Source: Mucidula mucida
Lineage: Eukaryota > Basidiomycota > Agaricomycetes > Agaricales > Physalacriaceae
Direction of reading: 5' to 3'
Length of the DNA: 64,000 bases
Assembly (NCBI GenBank): GCA_015501055.1
Contig: JADNYV010000070.1
Coordinates: forward strand, 62,001 to 126,000
Part shown: one piece after another, positions 45,330 to 55,559 of the stretch
Position numbering within the stretch: position 1 is the first letter of the stretch
Layout of the letters: every line of letters begins with the position of its first letter
Made by a program: the position numbers and the translations under genes
The notes under the pieces: model-generated
What the model was told of the DNA's origin: nothing
Database searches by the model: none
Seen by the model: only the letters and a program-made list of their open reading frames with translations

Positions 45330-45640
45330 AGGTAGGTACCGCTTTGTCTCTGCACCACTTGGCTGGCTATAGAAGCCCTTGGCTCGGGTTAGACTTCGTC
45401 TCATCTTTCTTCACCTTACCATGTCTATCCATACTATAACGTTCCAGTCTCAATTCAAGCAATTCCACTGAAATGCGGCTGATCTTCATTTTGCGATGAC
45501 CCGTCCAGCTTCGACTAAGGCTCGTTAGACGCCCACGTTCGTTATTTCCAAGGTGGTTGCAAAAGAGAGGCGCTTATCGGGGCGGTGGTTTGTTGGTAAA
45601 TTATTTGTGTGTCATGCAGGATTTGACGGCGCTTCTTCAG
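45330..45640 (+). pseudogene. Dead thioredoxin copy with promoter remnant
   Basis: Promoter-like GTCTCTGCACCACTTGGCTGG and a mutated TATA (CTATAGAAGCCC) precede an ATG at 45421 that opens MSIHTITFQSQFKQF, parallel to MTVKPITSHSQFKRI of the working gene. A stop follows at once (CACTGA), the WCGPC exon is missing, and TPTFVISK near 45,530 recalls MPTFIAFK. Confidence 0.6.
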
Positions 45641-46277
45641 AATTTGGTACACGTTATCGTCCAGTACACATAAAGTGCCCTTCGTCTTGTACTTGTACCC
45701 CGTATGTACTACTTCATTCTGCATTACTCTATATCAATATGGTTCGCATATGAGTTAGGGTCGAATCTTCTAAAATCCTCGGTTGGGTGGCAGTCCTACG
45801 ACCAACGAGCATCTCACTCAGAGTCATAGTTGCCAAGCCAGCTGAGTGCTGAAGTAGGCATGATCCCGGCTCCGGTCCGTCTTTCCTTTCGACGTTCATG
45901 ACAACATTGTCAACGATGATTTCTGCGAATGACTTTCGCGACACTATCGATGGGGCCTACCGGTACCTATGGCGACGACGATGACCAGCGGGATAATGAA
46001 ACGCGCGACGCATCCTAAACGACCGTACGGCGCGCCATGGATGGCGGCCCCTCAGCACGTCCAGCGACGACAGCGTCGACGTCGACCATTATAAGCGTGT
46101 ATGCGTCTTTACCTTTCTGGTTCCTATGTTGCGTACCCTGACAGCGTTCAATAACATTCAGAGAAAATGCGTGGTCGTCGTTTAAACATTCTTGGCTCGC
46201 GCTAGTCGTACAATAAATGGTAAAGTGTACAATGGCAATCGTTCAACGCTTCAGCTCATCGACATTACGATGGCGAA

Positions 46278-46497
46278 TTAGTGCTTGCATTCGTTGCACT
46301 TGCACTCGCCGGGCGCGCAGGAGCACCTGGATAAATTAGCAACGATCGTGACGACGACGACCAGGGCGGGCACTTACGAGGTGCAGCTGCAGGACGCGGT
46401 GCCGCAGGCCTGGGAGACGGGGACTTGGATGGTCTGGAGGGCGGGCGTCAGCATGAAGCGGGGCGGGGCAACAACGGTGAGTACGCACGGTGTACAT
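46278..46497 (-). CDS. Metallothionein, 37 aa, eight cysteines
   Basis: Metallothioneins chelate copper, zinc or cadmium through clustered thiolates in the cytosol. Three minus-strand exons, 46497-46489, 46433-46378 and 46326-46278, give a 37-residue protein starting MYTTIQVPVSQ. The eight Cys follow the order C-x4-C-x-C-x2-C-x-C-x4-C-x-C-x2-C, so one spacing pattern is used twice. The C-terminal half reads CSCAPGECKCNECKH. The last two exons and their intron (GTAAGT donor, CAG acceptor) are clear. The 9-nt first exon is inferred from a GTGCGT donor, a CTGAC branch-like site and a TATA box upstream. An alternative start is the ATG within that intron (MLTPALQT). Tiny genes like this are usually missed by ORF scans. 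Confidence 0.8.
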
Positions 46498-46575
46498 GAT
46501 TGCTTGTTGAATTGGGTTAATTCTGAATAGTTTGTGTGTAGCGTTTGCTGGCTGGAATGCGTAGCAACTGGACGC

Positions 46576-46583
46576 CTTTTATA
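46576..46583 (-). promoter_or_regulatory. TATA box of the metallothionein gene
   Basis: TATAAAAG on the minus strand, 79-86 bp upstream of the inferred ATG. Confidence 0.6.
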
Positions 46584-46601
46584 CAGAAAGGAGACCCCCC
46601 T

Positions 46602-46609
46602 TGACGTCA
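46602..46609. promoter_or_regulatory. CRE-like palindrome TGACGTCA
   Basis: A perfect 8-bp ATF/CREB consensus about 20 bp upstream of the metallothionein TATA box. It could link the gene to stress bZIP factors (inference). Confidence 0.4.
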
Positions 46610-46639
46610 TGGCGCATGTCAAATTGCAGTCATCCATTC

Positions 46640-47972
46640 AATCGCGCATCCGCCAAGCGTGCATCCAGTAAATGCCTCTTCCGCTATCCGATACGCAGCC
46701 GGTATCGATGCCGCGTAGGGTATTACGTGCGCCCACCACAGGTGACTTGGAGGCGTTCGGTGTGTTCTAACTTTGGCTAGCTTTGTTGAATGGGGCTCAC
46801 GAGGACATAGAGGTATCCACGCCGCGGTCGGCTTATCATGCTTTTATCAACGACAATCGCCGTTCCACTCCAGCAGAAACGACCCGATGAGGGCCGAGCA
46901 CATGTTTTTTGAGATGTTCTGGGTACAATAGACTGGTGCCTTCAACTTGACATGCTTTGATATGTCACTGGAAGCTTGGTCCGCCGACCTCTTAATGAAG
47001 GTACGCTCCCTCTTCTCTATTCACTTCGCAGATTCTTATGCGCCTAGTTAGAGAACGTGACTCGTCTTGGCCTAGTAGCAATGAATGGGATGTGCGCCAC
47101 ACACATGGACGCCCACATATATAGATCCGATACGGCGGTCTAGGCAATCAAGAGCCGCTATCGGATTATATTTTTATGTTCCAAAATAGAGCTTTCGCAA
47201 CGGCCATGGCGAAGATATAGTCGCATCTCACCATCCTGGTAGTCCTATCTACGCCACTAGGAAAATGGGCGGAACGTGCGCATCGTTCAACCCCGCGGAA
47301 TGTTCTCTGGCCTGAGGTTGTTTGTCGTGTCTTCTCATATCGTGTCCTTCACTCTAAACCTACCTCGACAGTGTTGGAGATTAATGCGCTTCGAATCCGT
47401 CAAGTTGGATTTCATCTCGCCTAGAAGCGAACTTGTCGTTTCGTTTGGGCGGGCGGAGCTCGCTAGTCAACGTGGACTCCAGGTGTACTATAGCGAAGCA
47501 ACCCCTATTCTCTATTGCCATGCCGTGTGTTGCTTCCTATCGTTGTAGTAGATTCGTAAAGGTATATCTGTTTTATCTTCCACATTCCTCTCGGTTCTCA
47601 TGGAATATCCAACAGCGTGCTTCGAAATGTAAATAGCAGTACTCGCACCTCGAGTGTGACAAACGAAATGAAGACTGTTGTCCCCTAAAACGTTGCTAAA
47701 GCGGAGACACGATTTCGTTTGCCGCAGACAGCGCGGGCGTCGAGCCTATCATTCGACTTGCATCTCAAAGGTGGGGCTGACCTTTGGGCCAGAACAAGAG
47801 GGCTTGACAGCATGCTCTGCTTGCATTTGTCGAACGTGCATCTAAGGCGTAGTTTCCAAGTACGCCAGGTAACACGAAGCACTTATCGTTGTGGGGGCGT
47901 GCATGTTGACGAAATAAGTTGATGTAAGTCGGTGGTCTTCATTATTAGGATTCTAATGAAACGCGCCCCAGA
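46640..47972. other. No supported gene
   Basis: Only short frames on both strands. No motif, splice pattern or repeat that I can support. Confidence 0.4.
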
Positions 47973-49176
47973 TTATATGTTGTTGACCGTAGGTAGGGAA
48001 AACGATCCTTGGACTTCTATTTGCACCGCATCGTGGACGTGGACTTCCGCCTTGGGCCCTCGTACTTTGGTACGGTGTCGAACTCTTTGACTTTCTGCCA
48101 AAGCCTGCTTGTGGTCGCACTCTGCCTGGGGGCTCATTTTCGATAGGATCGTGTTACCTACAAAGGCGCGTTGGCGTTCGATTTCTGATTTCGCTGAATT
48201 TTGATGAAATGCGTCACAGAGTTTGTCGCCCGACACCCGCTCCTACTGCAAGTCCAATCCCGCGATAGAGTATGCTCATCTGTCAAGGGAACGTGTACAT
48301 GGAAGAATTACTGGTGTTATGTGCTCCTAATGAAATATGACAGATGTATCTGACACCACATTGACATCAAGTGCGATGCGCGTACGTCGTCATCGGTTAT
48401 TCTTACAACGGTATTGACGCTGAAGTACAACTCTCTCTCCAACCTTTCGGCTTTGTCGGCGTATCCTCAAGGCGAATCGCGCCCAAGCAGCGCACAGATT
48501 GACCAGGTGAATCTTTTCCTGCACTGCTTGTGCCAGAATTCGTACCAATGTATCTCGTTTCTCCAGTCCGACACATGTAATAGTCCGCCGCCTATTCTCA
48601 CAGCGACACTGACGTTGGAATAGAAGCGTGGTTCGCCAGTCTTTACAAAGCAACACATACTGTAGACTCATTCGAGGTAAAATTACCGGTCCTCGTCTTT
48701 CCGGTGTGCGGTGCTGATACATACCCAGGTTCTTTGGAGAGTCCGATGCACGAAGTGAGGAATTCTCCGCATATTCTCACAGCGGTACCAGCGTTCGAAT
48801 AGAGACGCGCTTCTTTGGTGAACAGCACTGCCCAAACGAACGCCACTCCGACTCGGGGGAACATGCTCATGATACCTCCAACGTCGGCATAGACTTGAGA
48901 CCGCGCTCCGTTGAAGCCGCGGAGTTCTTGGTGTTCATCTTTGTCGTCATATATGGTGAGCGCCCCGCTATTCATAGGTGAACCTGCGCGAGAGTCATCC
49001 TCACGTGCACCGGCGCGCGCCATTCCGCGTTGCGCGCGATATTGGATATTGAGGAACCTTGCGGAAGTAATGCGGATGTCCATCTTTTGCGTGGAACGAG
49101 GAGTGAGCTCGCTGCCGCAGAAGTTAACACCGGGCGCTCGTGGCTGGGTCGTTTTTTTTTCGGCATTCTCCAACAT
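47973..49176 (-). CDS. Possible minus-strand gene with repeated exon, unknown
   Basis: The longest block (49176-48643) reads MDIRITSARFLNIQYRAQRG and on to AVLFTKEARLYSNAGTAVRI. A second block near 48,480-48,660 has CCFVKTGEPRFYSNVSVAVRI, and a third near 48,410-48,460 is weaker, so a segment of about 187 bp is duplicated in tandem. A further block at 48236-47973 looks coding (AESQRVRHRTKVRGPKAEVH). I cannot connect them into one frame and recognise no family. It could be a decaying gene. Confidence 0.3.
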
Positions 49177-50423
49177 TCTTGACGACGTAAACAGGTCGGC
49201 TCTTTAAGGGTATTCATGGATTTGTTGCAGGGATCTCGAGCAAGTATAGACCGACGCAGATCAATCCGCAAACTCCCGGATGGCAAAGGACCCGGGCGCG
49301 TTAGAGCTCGCTCGCAAATCGTAGCGCGATGGGTCATGGATTGCATCACGTGACGGAAAGAAGCCCTTGGGGCAAACCCGTGCTGGCGCGAGACACCTTT
49401 CCGAGGATCTACGTAGTATAACAGTTACATAACCAGGTTTCCTACTGTTTCGGATGGGTATCTCAGTAAGTGGTCGAGCCGTTTCTCACATGTCATTTGT
49501 ACTGACCAGTTTCGTAGTATACAGAGTTTGATTGTCCACAAGGTTGAGTGTGAGCGGAGCGATGCCGAGGTCGCCCTACGAATCACGATTCATGAAGAAA
49601 AGATCGGGCTCTACAGTCTTACCATCTCCTGTGGATCCTCATTCCGCTTCTCGTGTCGGGCCGCGCGGGAAGATACGGGGATTGTGGTATGTTTTTCCTA
49701 TCCGTGTATACTAGCGCAGGCTTGAATGCAGGTTTGTTAGGCTGAACGTGTCCGTCGTAGCAAGATACAGGGCAGTGGCAGTGAGCCGGCTTCTAGTGAT
49801 TATCACAGGGGCAGTGCTCATGATTTCTCGGACAGGCGCGCAGTCTGCATTGAGTCTATCTGAGTCCTGACTGAGATTGTGGAACCTCATTCACATCGGC
49901 TCTCTGCATCTCCATTGAACAGAGTGTGTTGTGCGATCTGTTACTGCTTGTGTCGCGGGGGTTGACGTCGCTTCAGGAGCGGGGCTAGTCCTTCGCTCGA
50001 ACAATTCAGAAGTTACTGCGAACGAATCATCGGCAAGGCTGTGTAGCTGGAGTGTAACAAATCTGTAGACCGTTCCATGGTGGTGGATAAGTTTGTACTG
50101 GAGGTCGACGAGCTGGCGTCTCTGCAGCCCGGGATATTCTGGGTTGATGTCCGTGTTCGATAAGATGTGATGGTTGTCTGCATATCTGTCTGGCTATTGT
50201 CTTCGAGTCTATTGTACTGCCAGCCACCGAATACGGATTGGTATCCCCACAGCAAATGGAGTTAAATTGGGCCGTTCTTGCCCCTCGAGGAAGTCCAAGG
50301 AATGATCGTCAAGGGGAGGCTATATCTATGTGATCTTCTGCCAGATGGTGAGAACCCGTTTCAACATGATGTTGATATATACACACAGTGAAGGATGTCG
50401 GCGTTTCCTTTGTTTCCCCCATC
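49177..50423. other. No confident gene
   Basis: A plus-strand frame after an acceptor near 49,518 (SLIVHKVECERSDAEVALRI) ends at a GTATGT donor near 49,688. A hydrophobic stretch (RLLVIITGAVLMIS) occurs near 49,790. These might be exons of a membrane protein, but the pieces do not join convincingly. Confidence 0.3.
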
Positions 50424-51889
50424 ATGGACTCGTTGCTCGCCACGTTGACGCTGGAGCTTCCGCGGAAGATTCAAGAGGGGTTAAATCGCTACGGCTATGA
50501 ACCTAACAAATCGTGCTCTTTGTCATTTCTGGCGCTTTTTGTGCTGTCGACTAGTGAGTCTGTGGCTGTACCTGCATATGTCCACCAATGACGGTTCACA
50601 TCCCAGTCATACATGCGTTTCAGGCGGGGCGGCATGGGACGATGTGGGCATTTCCGACGCTGGTACTCGGAGGTGTTATGGAAATTATAGGGTTTGGCGC
50701 GAGGACGTTCTCCAGTGTTGAACCTACTGCAACAAAGCCCTTTATTATTCAGTGTGTAGCTGTGCGTTTTCACTCCGATTAATGTCTTCATTGTCGCGAG
50801 TATAGGTCTGTTGCTACTCTCATCGCGCCGACTCCTCTTCTGGCAGCCGACTCCTCATTTTTGGCCAACTCGTAAAGCTTCTTGGGCCAAAGTACTGTCG
50901 GCTGACAGCACGAACGTGTGCGTTCTGATTCTCGCCCGCCATACTTACGATGGAAAGCTGATCGTGTTCTAGATACTATCACGTTCCTGACATTCGTGCG
51001 TCGTTACTAATACATGCGCCACCTTCAATCTTTGTCAACGGTATTGTTCTAGGACATCATCGCTGTTGTATTGCAAGGATTCGGCGGCTCGATTGCGGCT
51101 GCCGCTGAAGATTCTCAGCATCTAGACCTGGTTCGTCTTCTATATACTTAATGTGGCGTCAGCCTTCTTACTCGGAGACGTCAATATCAGGGAGCGAAAG
51201 TGGCCTTATATGGTGTCATTATTCAATTAGGTGTGTGCCTACGCCGCGCGAGTAAACTACGTCTAACGACGCCGTCCTAGTCACGATGACACTATTTCTG
51301 TATCTCACCATCGAGTTCTTAACGCTCTACAGTCGAGACCGCGCATTGTGGCGAAGACCTAATCCTCACGGAAATTCGAGTTACATACGTGGCGTCATGA
51401 GCGATAAACGTCTTTGATGGTAATCACTCTCTTCTTCACTCTGACTTGTTTATATGTTCGGTGCGTTTTCCAACTCCGACCGAAGAAAGAAAATCTTGAC
51501 GGGACGCATGAACTAGTGTTTTGTATCGTCTCGCAGAGCTTAGTCAAGGCTTTGTAGGAGACTTGTTCCACACACAGGCTTTCTTTAGTGGGTGGACTTC
51601 CAGCTTGCGGTCACCGATATGCTGACCATTGTCAATAGCTGTATTGGATGGGGAGATGATGTTGCTCGTCCTCTGGGCCCTCAACTTTGGCCATCCGGGG
51701 CGACTGCTCAGTGAAGATATTGAGCCCGAGGTGGAGAAACCGTGGATGCTCGGAGAGCCTTTAGAGGGATTTAGTTTGGTACCGGACACCGACATTGGCG
51801 ACGGGAGCATGCATGATAGTTGTTGGCAAGGGTTCTTACTTATTTATGTTGCTGGCAAGTCATCATGGACATGTTTTGGATGTTATTAG
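50424..51889 (+). pseudogene. RTA1-like multi-pass membrane protein gene, frameshifted
   Basis: RTA1/RSB1-family proteins are fungal seven-helix membrane proteins tied to sterol-toxin resistance and lipid translocation. It starts MDSLLATLTLELPRK. LNRYGYEPNKSCSLSFLALF spliced to IIHAFQAGRHGTMWAFPTLV gives the first helices. EIIGFGARTFSS and TKPFIIQ|SVATLIAPTPLLAA follow. A one-base shift near 50,850 then moves to FGQLVKLLGPKYCRLTAR, after which TYTITFLTFDIIAVVLQGFG, GAKVALYGVIIQL, LFLYLTIEFL, YRLAELSQGFVGDLFHTQAF and VLDGEMMLLVLWALNFGHPG complete the family pattern. A second break near 51,415 has stops and no joining splice. Introns carry normal signals, so it decayed recently. It could be rescued only if both breaks were sequencing errors. 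Confidence 0.75.
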
Positions 51890-52150
51890 CCATCATGGAA
51901 ACTACAAGTTACTGTCAATCTGAATAGGCGTGATTTTTGGAATCGACGTTGAACTGATGATCCTACACAGCACTTACTTAGCAAAACGCATCAAGATATG
52001 ACTTCCGATAGGAACGAGTAGAATTGAGTGCAGTGCAGGTATTCACGGAGACGACGGTTTCCAACCGATATCGGAGTCCGCCCTTATATAATATATAAAC
52101 ATCCTAGCGCCCATTCAGAAACGAAAATAGAATATGCATGCGGTGGTGTC
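51890..52150. other. Intergenic, nothing recognised
   Basis: Short AT-rich spacer between the RTA1-like gene and the convergent FtsJ-like gene. Confidence 0.4.
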
Positions 52151-53542
52151 TCAAAGCGAAGTGAAGGAGGTATCTGGACTGGTAACAGATGACGAAAAGG
52201 ACATATCACGGACTGATGAGAATGATGAGTCTTTGCTACCGCCAGGGCATCCCGACTCCAACGCTCGAAGTTGAATCTCCCAAACTTTCCCACAAAGCGC
52301 CACCAACCAATCGATACTCGTGCGCGACAGTTCGTCCACCGTCACAATAAAGTCGAGATCTGCATTGACCATCTCCCTTACGCCGTCGAAGGTAAGCTCG
52401 ACCCAAAGCGTTCTGAAGGATTTCAGGTAGCCGTCCCGCAGTTCTCTGTCTTTCCCCTCGCCTTCGCCAACGCCTTGCGCTATAACATAGAACGAGCTGC
52501 GTGCCTGATGTACGACGCTCGACTTGTGTATCGTGATCTTGCGTGATATCTTGTCCAGAAGATATAATACGCGAGCCGTGACAGGCGATTCCGGATCCTG
52601 GAGCACAGCGATTATGGTCCCTCCGTTCTTCACGCCCTGCAACCCCAAAATGAGCTGAGAGACTAACAAACGCTGACTGTCTGCGCGGGTCACCCAAGAC
52701 AGCGGTGTTGCACCGAGGATAGTGAGATCGAAAACGCGGTTGGTGATCTCGCGAGGAACGGGTTTGAGAGTACCTGGCGCACATTCAACGTCGGAGGAAT
52801 CCAGTGGACGGAGATCGAAAAGGGTTAGGTCTGCAGGAAGGAATGTTTCCCGCCGCTGACGAGACTCGAGACAATACGCGTAGCCACCTGCCTCAGTGGG
52901 AAGCGAAATTCCAAGGCTACGGGAGAGCTTGTTCTTCTCCAGAATGTAGGCGCTGAAACCCCCTGGGCAACATCTGTCAAAAACATGTTGACCGTCAGCA
53001 CTAAGCCTGAGGAGCCGAAGTGCAGCCTACCCCAAATCGAGGAAACGGAACGATCCTTTCGCTGTCGATGGAATACATGGCACTTCAGCGTTGAGTTCCT
53101 TCATAACCTTCTTCGTTTTCCTCAGCCAAAAACCGTTCTGAAAGGCTTCGGTGCCTCCAGTGAACATAATAGTGCGGCGACGGTCAAACCCATAGGTTGT
53201 GCGCTGTGTCTCCTTCATTTTCTGTGTCAACTTGGTGCCAGCGAAGCATGAAGAGAACCTTACATCACCACTACTTTCAGTAGCGTCGGACAGCTCAGCA
53301 AGGACCTTGCATCCGCTGTCTATGATGATATCCTTCAAGGTCGGGCCGTCATCCAGGGCGGGATGTGGGCATAGAACAGTGTCATCAGTAGGGCGGGAGA
53401 CCATTTCTGTGGGGGTCGCAAGAAGGGGTTGCGGTTGATGTCGAAAGACCAGTGAGAGGAAATCAATGAGGAGCGACTTTCCATGACTACATCCGAACGC
53501 CACGAAAGCAAGAAGCTTCAAGAACGTCCGTCCGGGGAGCAT
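52151..53542 (-). CDS. FtsJ-like methyltransferase-fold protein with altered catalytic residues
   Basis: Exons 53542-53031 and 52973-52151 give 444 aa; the 57-nt intron splits the Gly of the SAM-binding motif. The fold shows FRFLDLGCCPGGFSAYILEK (motif I, about residues 164-183), then FDLTILGATPLSW, LLVSQLILGLQGVKNGGTII and ARSSFYVIAQG, the usual order in RrmJ/FtsJ proteins. The K-D-K-E tetrad of active RNA 2'-O-methyltransferases is not apparent: the Asp of the usual LSD segment is Gly-Ala here, and the Lys of the GG-x-x-x-K segment is absent (AVLQ). It may bind SAM without this chemistry or use another target. A 42-nt stretch inside exon 1 (GTAAGG...CACAG) could be an in-frame intron. MVSRPTDD at residue 46 is an alternative start. 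Confidence 0.75.
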
Positions 53543-53934
53543 AGATGGTCACTGGATGCCTAGAATTTTCCATAGCTATGTAACCACCGCTCTCTGAGGG
53601 CGTGCGGGTTTACGTTGCTAAGAAGGCACCGAGAAGCAAGCGAAAGCTTTCCTCGTAACCGAACTCAGATTAATCATTAGGATGCCTCGGAGTTGCCGTC
53701 AGAAAAACTCTAACGCCACTGACCAGAACTTCTGTGGGCGAGACTTGTTACAAAATTGCGGGACTTGTATAGTTTAAGACGACGGCTCAGGCCTGGCCGC
53801 CTCATGCTGTGACGAGTCCGTTCGGTTATTCGACATGTTGCCGACGAGAAATTCAAGGCAGACATTCCAAAGGTCATTCTCTTTTCAGACTAGGCATGAC
53901 GATATGTTAACCAAGATGTAAGTCTGTCTATCTT

Positions 53935-54123
53935 TCACGGCTTGCTCGCTGCACCTGTACCCGGAACGTGAACAGCAAGCGGGTCCGTAGACTGTGACGC
54001 ACATAATTGCCTGATGGTCTCCCGATCTCTCCTCGAGGTGGCGAGATAGACTTTCACCTTCTTCGTCTTCCTCAGGCTGTCCTTCATCGCTTCTCTGTCG
54101 CTATCTCCGTCACCCAAAAGCAA
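53935..54123 (-). CDS. Short ORF, unknown
   Basis: A 62-aa charged frame (GDGDSDREAMKDSLRKTKKV, then SRRDRETIRQL) is preceded by no clear promoter. LRKTKKV also occurs in exon 1 of the FtsJ-like gene, so it may be a degraded duplicate or the last exon of an unseen gene. Confidence 0.3.
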   Translation of the reverse strand: MLLGDGDSDREAMKDSLRKTKKVKVYLATSRRDRETIRQLCASQSTDPLAVHVPGTGAASKP

Positions 54124-54194
54124 TCATTTCGAAACTAATAGTCGCCAAGTCGCACACTGGCAGCTTGTAGTAGCAGTGTTCTGTTGATGTAATG

Positions 54195-54512
54195 TTATGA
54201 CAGGATTATGGGCAGTGTGTCTTCCATCTTACTCAAGTTACCAACACTACTTGTTGTGACAACCGGTTGCTCGAGCATCGACGACCGCATTCGCGTACTC
54301 TGCGTGTTTTGGCGCGTTTTGATGACGCTCTCGTTTCTCTGCATTGGTTTCGTTGCAAACCCAGCAGTACGATTCGGCTCCATCGGGATATCGAATGGAC
54401 CAAAAGGACTGTGTAGGCATGACAGTAAAAGTAAGGTAAGCGCGAGGCCAAGTGCCAACTCAAAATTGTTTATACGAAGATGATACCGGATCGAGAATAG
54501 AATTCGATTCAA
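54195..54512 (-). CDS. Possible small single-pass membrane protein, unknown
   Basis: A 105-aa frame with one strongly hydrophobic segment near residues 17-31 (FELALGLALTLLLLSC) after a basic start, then a polar tail with two N-glycosylation-like sites. No family is recognised; an overlapping plus-strand ORF is also hydrophobic. Confidence 0.3.
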   Translation of the reverse strand: MNRILFSIRYHLRINNFELALGLALTLLLLSCLHSPFGPFDIPMEPNRTAGFATKPMQRNESVIKTRQNTQSTRMRSSMLEQPVVTTSSVGNLSKMEDTLPIILS

Positions 54513-54733
54513 AGGAGTACATCCCCTGAGCCCAAGTGAAAGCGCAGCATCAGACCGGGCTACTGAAGCCCACCTATGGGTAGAAGAACAGGGAACGAGA
54601 GAGGAAGAAGAGGTCGACCGCCGACATGTCTATTTACTACACGTACTGCTCGTATTAAACCTGCTCAATTATTATAAGTATGTGGACCAATAAATATAAG
54701 CGCGTATTTTAAACCGAACACATAAACCAGCTA

Positions 54734-55551
54734 TCAATGCGCAGGCCACGGTGCCGTCGATCTGTCATTCGTGTCAACATCCGTTTCCTGGGTAGCGTAT
54801 TGTTGAGCCCCCGGGGCGTACCCATCGGAGTATTGAGAACCGTGATGGTTTCCCATAGACATCCATGCATGGCTTCCACGGAGGAGAAGTTTTAGCGCAT
54901 CCTGTCATTCACGCGACTGATGTAACTCACCTCGTCACCGTTGGGTCGAATATGGTCGAAGGTTGATAGAGCATATCGTTTGGATTAGTGTAGGCGGACC
55001 AGCCGCTTGGTTGACCTGCCCATGGCCGAAATCGGGAGGTTCATGCAGGCCTTCATGATCAAGCGACTCCGAAAGTCGCGATATGTATTGTGGGGTGGAT
55101 TGGGATTGCGACGATGACCAAGCAAGCCTACCGCCACCGACTCCGCTCTCAAGACGGCCAGGGACTATGCCGGAAAATGGTGGTTGTGGGAGGCACCCAC
55201 GGGCTCCGTTGCGCCCGGATACGGAGTGTGCGATGGTCCCGGTGAGTTCGTTGCTCTCGTGGATTCTAGCTCCACGCTGACGGGGAGATACTCGCATACA
55301 AGCTTTCTCTTGGCGCATCGTTCACATGGCTTGTCGCGGTATTTGTCCTCCTTGTGACGATCCTCTGGCGTAGGAATGCACTGTAAGACGTTCAATGGAA
55401 AATCATGGCAGACGTAAGCAGGGCGCACCCGGATTTTCCGACTGCGGCAATTGGTACACGCCACGGATGCGCGCTGCTGCCGCTTGTAAAGAGGCGCAGG
55501 CGTCAACGTTTGTTCTGTTCGGCCTGGACGTGCTGGAAATGACGAAAACAT
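54734..55551 (-). CDS. Zn(II)2Cys6 transcription factor
   Basis: A fungal binuclear zinc-cluster DNA-binding regulator. The start is MFSSFPARPGRTEQ at 55551. The cluster is ACTNCRSRKIR then, after an intron starting GTGCGC (near 55,430), CIPTPEDRHKEDKYRDKPC, ERCAKRKLVC, that is C-x2-C-x6-C, a 17-residue linker, C-x2-C-x6-C. The linker is longer than usual. The body is rich in Ser, Pro and His; its exon joins between about 55,080 and 55,230 are unclear because two frames both look plausible. The C-terminal exon is better defined: DALKLLLRGSHAWMSMGNHH and onward to STAPWPAH, ending at 54734. There is no fungal_trans middle-homology domain visible, so it is a short regulator or the model is incomplete. 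Confidence 0.75.
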
Positions 55552-55559
55552 AGTGGTTA

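Noticed and set aside
53780..53800. GGCCTGGCCGCC as another copy of the GC-rich 20-mer
   Set aside because: It matches only half of the motif and lacks the intron-like flanks.
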